From assembly GCA_034509735.1 (NCBI GenBank), contig JACGWO010000012.1:21915188-21979187 (forward strand): a stretch of 64,000 nucleotides of DNA, in the 5' to 3' direction. The notes under the pieces were generated by a model that ran no database searches, was not told the DNA's origin, and saw only the letters and a program-made list of their open reading frames with translations. A program made the position numbers and the translations under genes. Origin of the DNA: Sesamum alatum. Its lineage: Eukaryota; Streptophyta; Magnoliopsida; Lamiales; Pedaliaceae. This document shows, one piece after another, positions 23,710-34,949 of the stretch; position 1 is the stretch's first letter; the number at the start of each line of letters is the position of its first letter.

Positions 23710-24964
23710 ATGGGTAGGAGGAAGGGATTGCTGGTAAAATTTAGATGAAACTTAGAAGACATTTGATTCGACCTAACGTAAGTATAAATCGAATGATGGA
23801 CATGGAAGTGATGATTAGAAATGAAATTTTAGTAACTTTCTGTAGGATTTTTTTTTTTTTTTTTTTCTGGATTCATGTTTGGCTATTTTAACTATGTCGT
23901 TATGGTATATTATTCAATTTTATTATATAAAATTTGGGGAAATTACGAACCATATTGGGACATGTTTGAGTTTTGCAAGAATTTAAGTGAGGTGGATCTC
24001 GAGTCCGACAAAACCCTCCGGGTTGATATTTTGCATCAACCTCTTTTTTTTTTTTTTTTTGCATCCAACCTCTCTTCCATCCAATATTTCATTAGCTTTT
24101 TTACTTAAAAACACTGAAATACCCATTAAATCTTAAGTTAGAAAATATCGGGTTATTATTGCTAGAATGCCAACCATTTTGTTCCTTGTTATAGTAGTAA
24201 TATCATCTAAAATGTCAGCATCATATCATTTTTAATATGACGTATTTTCAAAAACAAACATAAATCCCATTTTTATTATAGGAGTAATAGTGAGTGTATA
24301 TTTTTCTGCGATACTCAAGATTTTTCTTTTTTTTTAATAAAACGTCTTTTAAAAAACAAGTTATATCACAGTGAAATAGGCAAATGCCCGATCCATCAAG
24401 GAGGAAAATTACAACATATAATTTTAACTATTTAAAAGACCGCAAAAAGTAAGAAGGAGGTCTTATGCAAGTGTAAAATATTAATATATAAGAATTGGAA
24501 ATCTTAAGTTGTATTATACTAAAAATATAGGCACATATTTAATTTTATTTTAAGCTTTCCACTTAAAAAGATGTATGACAAACTTAGGATCACAAGAATT
24601 AAATAACAAGGTGCAAGACTATTAAAAAATGTAAATGGTACAAGATTGACATGATTGATAATTTGATATTCCAACCACCACTTGGCTCCATTTTGAAATA
24701 AATTCTCTCTTCTTTGGCATTTTTCCCAATAGAATATTTTTCCCATTGTCCTTTTATATGTGTTAATTTACTATTCACTTCAAATTTTCTGTTCTTGAGG
24801 CAAGAATGTTTCGGCCCAATTGTTAAGTTGAAGTTTCATAAATAAGTTTGATGTCATGAGTTCGAGTCTCACCAAACATGTGAGTGGTTTGTTTAATTTT
24901 ATGTGAGTTTATTATAATTTATTTCACATTTCTTAATTATATTGATGTATTGATTAAACTAGTG

Positions 24965-26035
24965 TTTTTTTTTTTTTAATTGGAGGCGATGAATTTTATT
25001 AATCAAAAGTAAAGTAATTGCATTCAGTTCTGTCGGCTATCAATATCGAATAGAGACAATTACAAACAATCAAATCAATAATTAACTAACACCTAGCTAT
25101 TACAGCTGCAAATCATACTGTAGGCGAGTAAAATTTATTGTTAATTATTTATTGACATGTGCTATATATTTTTTCATCAATTTTATATTTTATAAAATGA
25201 AATGTTTATTGATGGATAAATTATATATTGTCATGTATGGAATTGAAGTATTTAAGGCAATCTGAATCTTGCCTTGCCAATAAAGGAAGCAAATACCACT
25301 CATTTGGTAAGTCTAAATCACATCTTGTGATTAGGGAAATAAATGTCAAACAAATCATGAAGGACCAATCAAATCGCGCCACGTCATCAAGTAAATATGG
25401 CAAAGTCTTTCACCCTACAACTATAAATAAGGGTGATTTTCTAGCAATTGAGGACACACACAAACAATTGAAGACAATTGAAAGCATAAGCAAGAGAGCA
25501 TTCAAAAAGCTTCAAAATCCTCTCAAACACAAATCAGGGAGAATCCATGGCGTTCAAGCAAAGTTCAAGGTGTTCGTCGCGGAAATCATCCAAATCCAAC
25601 GTTTAATTCGAGAACAAGTCAAAGGACCCCAGATTAACGTAATCAAAGCACAAATTCACCTTGGCGGAAGATCAAAGCTTCAATTCCACCAAGAATCACA
25701 AAGAGTTCAAGTCAAGTCGTCCAAAATTATAGCGTTTAATTCGGGAATAAGTCAAAAAACCCCGAATTAATGTTATTGAAGATCCAAGTCAACGTCAAAG
25801 GAGATCAAAACGTCAAGTTCCACCTTCGAAGTTGCCAAAATTAAAGATTGCGAAGAATCGGAAGCTTAAATTAGAGATTTTGCACCCACAAGATATTTGA
25901 TTAAATTCAAAAATTATTTATAATATTTTTCTTGTTTCAATAAATTCAGAAACACGAAATTTGCGTTACACATACATACTATAGAATAGAAACAACAGCA
26001 ACCCACGCAGGGGTTCAAACCCATGACATTGCCCA
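24965..26035 (-). mobile_element. second SINE copy, split by a solo LTR
   Basis: The outer parts (24965-25118 and 25971-26035) match the SINE at 6846-7112. Shared blocks include TTCTGTCGGC.ATCAATATCG, CACCTAGCTATTACAGC.GC and GGGTTCAAACCCAT (box-B region on the minus strand). The A-rich tail is the T-run at its left end. The 5' end with box A is missing or decayed. The middle is the LTR at 25119-25970. Confidence 0.8.
25119..25970 (+). mobile_element. solo LTR with perfect 5-bp duplication
   Basis: 852 bp beginning TGTAGGCGAG and ending TTGCGTTACA (TG...CA with TGTA/TACA termini). CATAC flanks it on both sides (25114-25118, 25971-25975). The insertion site is confirmed because the flanks rejoin to an uninterrupted SINE like the one at 6846-7112. 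Inside are a TATA box (TATAAATA, 25422-25429) and a late AATAAA at about 25939, so the LTR transcript would run on the plus strand. The 180-aa frame at 25228-25770 lies wholly inside the LTR and is basic and repetitive; I do not count it as a gene. No internal retrotransposon region adjoins, so it is a solo LTR left by recombination. Confidence 0.92.
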
Positions 26036-26294
26036 GTTTATTGAAATATTGATGTAATTATGTAATTATTGGTTGTATAAGTTTTTTTTCTTATTCTTGA
26101 AATTCTTCTTTAAATTTCTAAAAAGTTATAATTGGGCCTAAACTAAATACTTCACAACAAAACATTTATCACTTGTAGCCCATAATTGACATGGGCCTTC
26201 AATTTGGCCCAAACTTATGGCCCATAACAAATCTGCAGTTGAATTTTCTTCACAGGCTTCTTTCTCTTCTCTGCAATGGTAATTCTTCTGTGAA

Positions 26295-26315
26295 ATGTCG
26301 AGCGGAAAAACATGA
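26295..26315 (+). promoter_or_regulatory. six-codon upstream ORF overlapping the start
   Basis: ATG TCG AGC GGA AAA ACA TGA; its stop overlaps the main start codon as ATGA (26312-26315). If transcribed, it would be read before the main ORF and could reduce or couple its translation. A second tiny uORF (ATGGTAATTCTTCTGTGA) sits at 26276-26293. The transcript start is unknown. Confidence 0.45.
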
Positions 26316-28702
26316 GAGTTGTTCTTAGTGGGAAGAGGATCTTGGATCGGGTCCCGTTTTGGGATGGGTTCAAACTCTGCCGGAACCGACCCTTTTGCTC
26401 CTCCACCCACAACAGCAAACCCGCCACCGTTGACAGCAGGGGCAGCAGCAACAATGGGTCTTCTTCTACTCCTTCATTGAGTACTTACAGTGAGCAGTAC
26501 AAAGCTCTTGACAACCTCGATTTCATGACGGCCACAAAGATTCTCTTCTCCGAACCTCCCAAGAAGAAGAAATTTGGGTATGTTTTCTCTTCTTCTGTCA
26601 GGCATTTTGTCGAACTGGGTGTTCGCATTGGTAGTTTTGTGTCGGGCGGTTTCTTTCAGTTTACCGAAATCACCTTTTTATATTATGATCACTGCGTTTG
26701 AATGCATGCGTTGAGCTAATAATGAGCTTGTTCAATGATATTTAGGTTGGATTTCCACCTGGTACAGCTATTCTTTGCTTGCTTGCCATCATTGGGTACC
26801 TCATTTTATTCATCTGATTGATTTTTGTCATTTATGTTGCAAGCTTAAGTTGGGGTTGACATTCGTTCTGATTTATGACGTTTCTATGAATTTCTGTCCC
26901 AGCTGTGTATCTTGTAGCTCAGTATGCTCGCAGTGAAATGAGAAAAATGGATGCGGTAAGATTATTTTATATCGTTTTATCATGGTTTACATTTGGAATT
27001 CTCTTTGTGGAATGATCATTATGCCTCTCTCTATCAAAAAATTGAATGTGGTGTATGATGGTGAAATCAGTAGATGGTACTTTCCAAGTATGAGAACTAA
27101 CCAGTCTTTTTGGACGAGATATCTGTTTCATGGATTATGCTAATGATGAATTATACTTATGGGAGCTGCTTGGTTATGCGGGAAAGGAAAATATTTAGGG
27201 AGGTATTAAGTTTAATTTCTAATCTGGCATCCAATAGAGGAATTTTAGGACAAGTCCATTCTCCCGTTGTAAATTTCTGCCGGAAGTAAAAATTCCTTGC
27301 TATAATATGATTTTGAATTAAGAAAGTGATTTTCAATCCCACAATAACATTTTTTGAATGGCTAACATTTTGCTCTGTATTTTCAGATTAGATCATCTGA
27401 AACCTAATACTTTGACATTTGGGATCTCAGGAGAGAGAATGATGTCAAGTTTGCATTTGGATAATTCAGTTGCATTCCTCTCTAGAAACTTTTTATTTAA
27501 AACGTGATTGAGTGTATAGTTTCAATAACCTAGTTTGTTAAAGCTTAGCTGTTGTCTACATCATTCATAGTTGAAGAGGCATACTTATATTTGTCGCATA
27601 TGATGCAAGTATGGCTTATATGCTTATTCCCGACTATCATCGTATCCAACCTCTCCCTACCAATTAGCATTTTCAAAGTTTAGATTCTTACATATGGGTG
27701 CTCGGGTACAAGAGTTTATATGAAATAAGATTTTGAGACGGAAAGACTTGTTCTTCCCTCTCCAATAATCAGTTAGAAGCCGCCAAGCATAATAATGCAA
27801 AAAAGTTATCCCTGATGCATGTTAATAATCCTTGAATTATTCAAGCAACCGACCAGATATGTTTCAGATCTGGATATGTAGTGCGAAATTTGAGAAAATG
27901 GCAATTTTGGTCCCAGAGTATAAGGTGGTTTGCAATATTAGTCCCGTACTTCCTGAAATAGCCAATATTAGTCTCACGCTTTAGGAAAATATTGAAAGTT
28001 AGTCCCACCATAAAAAAATTGCAATTTTTGGGACTAACTTCGCAACATTTGGGACTAATTTTGCAACATTTTGCTAAACTGTGGGACTAATTGTGCAATA
28101 TTTTTCTAAAGTGTGGGACTAATATTGCTATGGTGAACTAACTTTGCGACGTTTTCCTAAAATATGGGACTAATGTTAACTATTTCAAAAAGTATGGGAC
28201 TAATATTGCAAACTACCCTACATTTCCCAACCAAAATTGCAATTTTCTCGCGAAATTTTGATGCTTTGCTTTCTCAATGGATTGTTCATGGTTATCTCAG
28301 GAATTGGAGCGAAAGAAACAAGCTGAGTTTGAAGCACAAGCAAAAGAGATGGAGCTGAAGGCTGCTGAAGAAAAAGCAGCTGCAGCAGCATCTAATCCAG
28401 AGCTTTTGGAGGTGAAAGAGAGACTAGATAAGCTAGAAGTGACAGTTAAGGAAATTGTTGTGGCCAAGAAGCAGTCGAGTGGTGCTGTAAGAACAGGACA
28501 AGATGACATTATTGAGCAAAAGCAAGCTGCTCAAGGTGAACCAGATAATACACAACATGAATTAGCAGGCAAGAATTCGAAGGAAAGAGGAACAGTCTCA
28601 AATGAAGGAGAGACTAGTGGGCTTGGACCAGTTACTCATGCCTCACAGAGTAACCAAAAGGACAATACAAAAAGAGGGACATTCGGGGAAGCAAAGAAAT
28701 GA
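26312..28702 (+). CDS. unnamed membrane/coiled-coil protein, probably organellar
   Basis: Four exons join in frame with GT-AG borders: 26312-26577, 26746-26795, 26903-26955 and 28301-28702. They give 256 aa. The N-terminus (MRVVLSGKRILDRVPFW...) is basic and Ser-rich and could be a mitochondrial or plastid presequence. Residues about 91-113 (FHLVQLFFACLPSLAVYLVA) form a hydrophobic helix. From about 124 a charged helix follows (ERKKQAEFEAQAKEMELKAA, then ELLEVKERLDKLEVTVKEI), clearly coiled-coil-like. The tail is polar and low complexity. I recognise the layout as a conserved plant protein of unknown function but no named family. The exon-4 start is supported by the ATCTCAG acceptor. Intron 3 carries a MITE (27892-28249). 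An alternative is an inner-membrane scaffold-type protein; function is not assigned. Confidence 0.85.
27892..28249. mobile_element. MITE in intron 3 (9-bp duplication)
   Basis: 358 bp with inverted ends (GAGAAAATGGCAATTTTGG and CCAAAATTGCAATTTTCTC), flanked by an exact 9-bp repeat, GCGAAATTT (27883-27891 and 28250-28258). The interior is a series of GGGACTAA.TTGCAA units and their complements, so it can fold into a long hairpin. It sits inside an intron and does not touch the splice sites. Confidence 0.9.
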
Positions 28703-31700
28703 GACTTGACCTATTTTTACTTCTGCAAAGACTATTTGTTGAACTTGCAAGCATTTGGTGGAAAAGCTTTACCTTGACTCAAGTCGTCTGTTAAGAGTCT
28801 CACAAAGATGATAATATATGAATTATATTTCCTAGACAGATTTATGTTGTATAATATCACCAAAATGACTCGGTGCTTTATAGAGCTAAGAAGCTGAAGT
28901 AGCTAGTTTTTTAACTGCTTTTAGCTAGCTTCTTTATTTGATGGAATCTGGACTCTCAGGAATGACCAATTTTGTTAGTGTAAATAAGATTTTCGTTTTT
29001 GGATAATCCTTGTGGCACAAAGGGATATTGCTTATTTAATATTTTCTTGAAGCAGTATGATAATATTAGTGCTTATGATTTCCTCATAGTATGACTTGCT
29101 ACTCCTTTCTAGTTGTAAATTTCAAGCCGTGAGCACGATGCTTTGAACTTTGTATTTTAGGCCAACTGCATGGCCTCTCAAATGGTCATATGTCTGAGTT
29201 GAGGTTTCCAAAGGATTTTATCTGCCAAAGCATTTTGAATTCTGTATGATAAATTCTCTCTATGATTGCTGAAGCCTCACATTACTTTGATATGTCTTCA
29301 ATGGGGAAAACAGCCTTTGGAGTTTGATCTTTATATCCAGGTGGCCTTGAGATTTCCAAAGTCTTTACATGTGGGAGTGATCAAATAAAAGATCAACCTC
29401 ACATGGGCTCTGGGTTCAAGTATGTTCCTTATGTTCATAGCTTTGACCTGCTGACTTTTTCCACCTTGTTGTTTATTAGGCAAAATCCTGTTACCACAAA
29501 GTTTTAACATCATGCAAGCATTTAGAAGCTTAAGCACAGTGGAAGATGGTGCTCTTGAGATCTAGACATGGAGTTATCATAAAAAGATGTTGGTCAAGTG
29601 TTCACTCCTCATCAGGTAATCGTTGTTCTTCCCTGTCGTGCTTAGCATTTATCTTTGTTTCATGTTGTTTCTTTTATTTTTTGCAGGCAACTGGATGAAG
29701 AGCTACAGGGTTCGAGCTTCATTTCTCAAATGTGACGAACATAGATAAAAGCATGCTGTTCTTTCACATCCATCCATGAAGAAAAAGATAAAGATTGTCC
29801 AGAAGCAATAGAAAAGGTAAATTTCTCATTGTTCTGCAAATGCTGGTTGCCTGATCATGTATTACCTGTGGATTCATGGAATGCTAGCCCGAGTATAACT
29901 GGAAAACCGGAGTAAAGTCTTGAAAGGTTCTTGTATTTGCAATTATTTAGGATATTAGCTCCTCTTATTAGACTTTCTTCTTTGGTTGGATGTGATAGGA
30001 GTATAGAAAGGATCGCGGTAGTTGCATATTAAATGAAATACATAATGGCTGGAGATTAAATAATGACTGAAGGACTTAATTACGTTCCAGCATTAAACCG
30101 ACTTCAGTCTTGAGATTTCACTTTCTCACTTGTGTACTCTTGTTCACCTCATGTTATGAATTATTGCAGCCTTGTTGTTTTAACCTTACAGAAGTACCGT
30201 ATGCTATAAATGGAAGTGTTGGGATATTTAAGGTGCATCTACTCATGTATTTAAGTAAGCCTCAAGAAAGTAGTGAAATCTAATAAATGAAGTAGTTGTT
30301 CCTTTTTTTCCTGGAATCTTGATGTTCTCCCTATCCACTAGACAAAAAAGGTAAGATCATTACTTTAGCTGCTGATTAGCGGAAAAAGAGACGTATAAAA
30401 TGTTGTTAAGCATCGATATTTATGAACTGAAATGCAGAAAGATAGATACTCATGCTCGGATGGAAACTGAAATTATTCCATCTCCCCCAGGATGAAACTC
30501 AAGATTTTTAGTTTTGGCAATATGATATCGACCGTCAAGGCAAAAGCACAAACGGCCTTATGCAGCATTCTGATGAGCAGGTAACCGCGCCATATCAGAT
30601 CAATTTAATTACGAATCCATTTGCAGTAGTAGATTCATGACTTGATTATGAAGCGATGATGAGCGATTCTGATCCATATTCTGTTCTTGATAGATTTTTC
30701 CTTTACCTCCAGCATTAGCTCAACGTGGACATGCCATGACCATGTAAGTCTCCTATGATTGCGCTTCTTGGGACAGTAGCACACACACACACACAGACAC
30801 GATGTTCTTAAAAGTTTTCGACGTACATGGTAGGTATTAATGTGGTTCCATAATGTCAACGTCCGGCCTCGCCACCTTATAGTATAAATGCATTTAATCC
30901 CAACACAATTATATTACATAGTCTTGTACTTGAATCAAAGGTAGTGGTTGCTATCATAGTCAGATGCTTTTATCAGACCACAAAAAGTCATGGTGGTGGT
31001 TTTATGATTCTTGTACACAACCTGGATTCACATTGAATTCCATGACTATCAAGGACTCACTGTCTGTCTGTCCCACATCTCTCTTCTCAATAATAGAATT
31101 TGGACCTCTGTTGAAAGCGCATGGAGGGATGTTTGTTCAGCACGCTTTTAATGATGCTTTATTAGGACATCTCATCATCAAGATTTAGTATTGAGTTTTC
31201 ACTCATAATTCTCCATGCATTTCTTTATATATATATATATATATAATGTAATAATAATGATCTTATCTTGCCCTACAATTTAGGGCCAAATAAGACTGGG
31301 AAACAACAAGTGAAAAAATAAAGTGTACCATATTGAGGCTGACATTTTCAGAAAAATTTAACTTTTTTTTTTCTAAACTTGAATTCCATTATGTTAATAT
31401 CGAATTTATTTCGTATTATTATTCTTTTTTATTTTGGTCCATAAAAGTTTAGGTCACTACAGCTTTTCGTTGTCACTGTCAGAAGTTTAAGGTATACCTC
31501 CATGAATTTAGGTCGCTTATAAGAGTATTTATGATCTTGTAGATGCACACGTCGGAATAGATGAATGGTTGATACACATCCCATTTCTTAACTCTACATG
31601 TTTTAATTAACGTAGTCTTCACATCAGTAGAGAAAATCGAACACACAATTTTTCCCATCTAAACCAACTAGACCAGTACTCATCAACAGAAATTACTAAT

Positions 31701-32518
31701 CACACGGTAATGTGACTGGTGGTCGATCTTATGTGATCAGACTTGGTTCCAATAAAATTTCCCCGATATTTTTCAGCTAAAAATGTCTCTTTCGAAAACA
31801 ATTTTAAAATTCACCTAAATAAAATGACGCCCAAAAAGAATATTATCTTTAGAAAGTTTACAATGAAAGAAATAATAATACATAAAGAAAAAAAGAAAAA
31901 GAAAAATAGTTCTAATTTCCCAAATCTTGAACTTGCTTAAAAATGTGAAATGGCCACTTTATTTGACTCAAAACACAAGACATTATATTGCGACATGTAG
32001 AATGTAACCTGTGAGCTGATGACTAATTGAACAAGAACTTAATTACCCACCTGGATGATTAAGATTGTTATCTTTCAAGGATTAGTGACTAGATTTGGCT
32101 TTAACTTTTGGGATAATGACATGATTAAGTTCAAGTTTAACATGAATCATGACTCTGATTAATTAGGGCCCACCACTAAACACTCATCCCGGATCTCTTA
32201 GGTAAGAAATCAATGCAATCAAGATTTCATACATTTTAAATGGGAAAAGCTGATGTGATTTGAGAGCTTATAAGATGCCGCTATGAAACAAGAGTTTTGT
32301 TTGGTGTCGTTTTCTGGATTTTTTTTTACAATTGTTAGCTTCAAATTGTTTTTCTTTAATTTTGAATCATAATGTTTAAAAAAATATAAATGCATCTTCA
32401 TTTATTTCCAAAAATAACATAAAAATACTCTTAACATCCCTTGATACAATAATCAGGATCTCTAGAAAATAACTTGAAATATCGATCAAGAAAATCTCTA
32501 GAGCATGCTTAAAAATAA
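28703..32518. other. 3' region and intergenic spacer, no gene seen
   Basis: Probable 3'UTR of the upstream gene, then about 3.5 kb without a supportable gene. It holds a short (CA)n at about 30779-30797 and a (TA)n tract at about 31217-31236. The ORFs here are short, with no recognisable domains. The local base composition near 29600-30600 is less AT-rich than a typical spacer, so an unrecognised non-coding transcript cannot be excluded. Confidence 0.45.
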
Positions 32519-33015
32519 GGGTTAATTACACTTAGATCTCGTCTAACAATGCATAATTATGTTTTTTTCTAAAAAAAATTCGAAATTACACTTTAACCCC
32601 TGCAAAAATTCTCTATATACACCTGACCTCCATTTGTTAAAGTATGGATGGAAAATGTTCACGTCAACAAAAATAATTACATAAATTTTTAATTTTACTT
32701 TTTATTTAATATTTTTGTGTAATTATTTTGTACTTATAAGGAAAAAATATAATAATCTTGGTATCACTCCACATATATATATATATATTACATTTATCCT
32801 TATAAGTACAAATATACATGAGAATGTTAAATGACGGGAAAAACTGAAAATTTATGTAATTATTTTTGTTTATGTGAACATTTTTTGTTCAAACTCTAAC
32901 GAATGGGGATCAGGTGTAAATAAAATTTTTTTGGAGGGAGTGTAAGTGTAATTTCAAAACTTTTTTGGGAGAAATTGTAACTCTGCATTTTCAAGGGTCT
33001 AAATATAATTAACCC
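32519..33015. mobile_element. fold-back MITE, family E copy 1 (9-bp duplication)
   Basis: 497 bp beginning GGGTTAATTACA and ending TATAATTAACCC, flanked by an exact 9-bp repeat, TAAAAATAA (32510-32518 and 33016-33024). The left half (GCATAATTATG, CACCTGACCTCCATTTGTTA, ACTTATAAGG) is mirrored almost fully in the right half. A transcript would therefore be a near-perfect hairpin. Family mate: 45958-46457. Confidence 0.92.
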
Positions 33016-33024
33016 TAAAAATAA

Positions 33025-34160
33025 AATATCAACACCCAACAAAATATTTATAGAAAAAAAAAAACAACATTTTTCAGTAATAAAATGAAGTAAAAATAAT
33101 TAGAAAAATGCCACCTCAACTTTCTACATCATGAGTAACACCAATGACCAACCTATTGATGAAGACAACTTAATAGATGGTCAATATCTCCCAACTGCAG
33201 GTGGGGCTCACCAAATGAGTCATACATCCAAATCTCAGTCGTTGATATATTTTTTTAATAATAAGTGATGAATTATGAATTTAAAAATATAATAATATTT
33301 ACAACAATCAACTATTGTTCACGATCGTTTAGTTGTGGGGACCTCAATCTCACTATTTGAACAAGAGATCATCAAATCTCAACCGTTGATACTCGTACAC
33401 ATACACTGATGAGTGATCCAAATCACTTTAAGAAATGTATATTGATTTAATTACATGCTCACTCTTATCTACATGTACGGTTTCAATGACTTTATGCTCA
33501 TAAATGCGACAACTCGAAATATATAAAATAAAATCGCAACGATTTCATCATAAGATTCACAACATCTAGTTGAGAACTAAAGCACGACTTTTTATTTTAT
33601 TTTATTTATTGCAAAGAATTTCTAGTTGGGAGAAGTTATTGAATTTGTATTTAGTAATACAAGTTCCTTAAATTCGGTATGTCACACAATTTTATTATGG
33701 AAAAATATAATTTTTTTGAAATTTAAAATTTTGATATTTTTATATGGTCATAGGGTAATTATCGGCTCATTTTGGTTTAATTGACAAGAACAAATCACTA
33801 AAGATTGCTGGTTCGATTCTGTCTTAGTGTTGTATTGGGATAATCTGTAGTTGTTCTTGTAGGCGACTCTGACACATAATGATGATTGAATTATAAACCA
33901 GAACCACGCGTAAGATTTTTCATATCAGAAAAACAAAATTTAATAATTGACGAAAAGATACTAATATTACTTTCTATGAAAATGAATAATGCGAATTTAC
34001 ATTGAGAATAGTGAAAAAAAGGGAAAATTAGAAAAAGAAAAAAAAAAGATATTTCTAAGAAAATTTTGAGGGTAAAGAATTGAAAATCTAACTAAGAGTG
34101 AGGAGAAAAAAAGCAAAGAAAAATAGAAAATTGAGCAATTAAGGCACTAAATTGAAGTAA
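33025..34160. other. spacer downstream of the zinc-finger gene
   Basis: AT-rich. It contains a tRNA-like fragment at about 33775-33830 (box-B-like GGTTCGATTC) that may be a decayed SINE. No coding sequence was seen. The last part would be the 3'UTR of the minus-strand zinc-finger gene. Confidence 0.45.
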
Positions 34161-34949
34161 TTAGAGTTTGAGAGACAAATCCAACTTTTTCAACTCTTCT
34201 TGATTGCTACTCTTCAAATGAGAATTACCAGTGCTATCCCATCTGAATCCTCCAACCCCATCCACCGCCGGAGAAAACCTCCGACCACCGTCAAACCTAG
34301 CTGCTCCGCCGATCGACGACGCCACAACCTGGTTGTTCTCCGCCGTCAGCCGGCCTATCGCGGGCTGCTGATCAAGGGGCTTTCTCGCCCAACCCGAATG
34401 CCCATATATCGGCACCCTACCAACACTCGAGGCTGAAAAGCTCGGCTTATGGATCATGGAGTGGACCTGAATCCCAAGAGACCTGTTAAAGGACGACCCA
34501 TGTAGAGGGAGAGAAGCCATGCTCGGGTAGAAGTGCGCCGCCGCGTCGTGGCGGCTGAAGGAGGCGGCGGCGGCGCCACCCCTCTTCGCGATGGTTCGTT
34601 CTCGTTTATGGGCATTCTGGTGGCCTCCAAGAGCCTGCGAGCTGTAGAATTTCCTGTTGCAGTAGTTGCATGAGAAAACTCGGGGCTCCGACGGCTCATT
34701 CCCCGGATTCTGAGAAGGGTTTGTGTGGAAAAGGTTGAGTTCTTGATTTGATGAAGTATGATCTGAGTCGTTGTTTGGGAGGAGGCTGAGATCTAGTGCG
34801 AGACGATCAGGGTTCTTGATCTTGGGCTGTTGCTCTTCTTCCATCTGATGATCTGTTCTGATGCATGATGCAGGTGAATGATTGATGGTTGAGGATGGAT
34901 GATGAGAATGATTGCATGGGTGATCAGTTCTTGGAGTTGGAGCCTCCAT
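34161..34949 (-). CDS. ZFP4-like: ZFP4-like C2H2 zinc-finger repressor
   Basis: Single-exon, 262 aa. It has one C2H2 finger with the plant-specific QALGGH core ([20 protein letters not shown]...; Cys94, Cys97, His110, His114), followed by the basic [10 protein letters not shown] extension. Two EAR-type repression motifs are visible: LALDLSLL at about 50-57 and LDLSLKL at the very C-terminus. [21 protein letters not shown] block is shared with the ZFP1/3/4/7 group. Known role: nuclear DNA-binding repressors recruiting TOPLESS-type corepressors; Arabidopsis relatives act in ABA, light and growth responses. Ala- and Gly-rich linkers explain the local GC-richness. The start is the ATG preceding the His-rich N-terminus; the next Met (36) is also possible. 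Confidence 0.93.
   Translation of the reverse strand: MEAPTPRTDHPCNHSHHPSSTINHSPASCIRTDHQMEEEQQPKIKNPDRLALDLSLLPNNDSDHTSSNQELNLFHTNPSQNPGNEPSEPRVFSCNYCNRKFYSSQALGGHQNAHKRERTIAKRGGAAAASFSRHDAAAHFYPSMASLPLHGSSFNRSLGIQVHSMIHKPSFSASSVGRVPIYGHSGWARKPLDQQPAIGRLTAENNQVVASSIGGAARFDGGRRFSPAVDGVGGFRWDSTGNSHLKSSNQEELKKLDLSLKL

Noticed and set aside
24810..24910. tRNA-like segment with GTTCGAGTC
   Set aside because: Box-B-like site without a complete cloverleaf; not a tRNA gene, at most a decayed SINE. The same holds near 1376, 2990, 33800 and 56140.
25228..25770. 180-aa open frame
   Set aside because: It lies entirely within the solo LTR, is low-complexity and basic, and resembles no gag or host protein.
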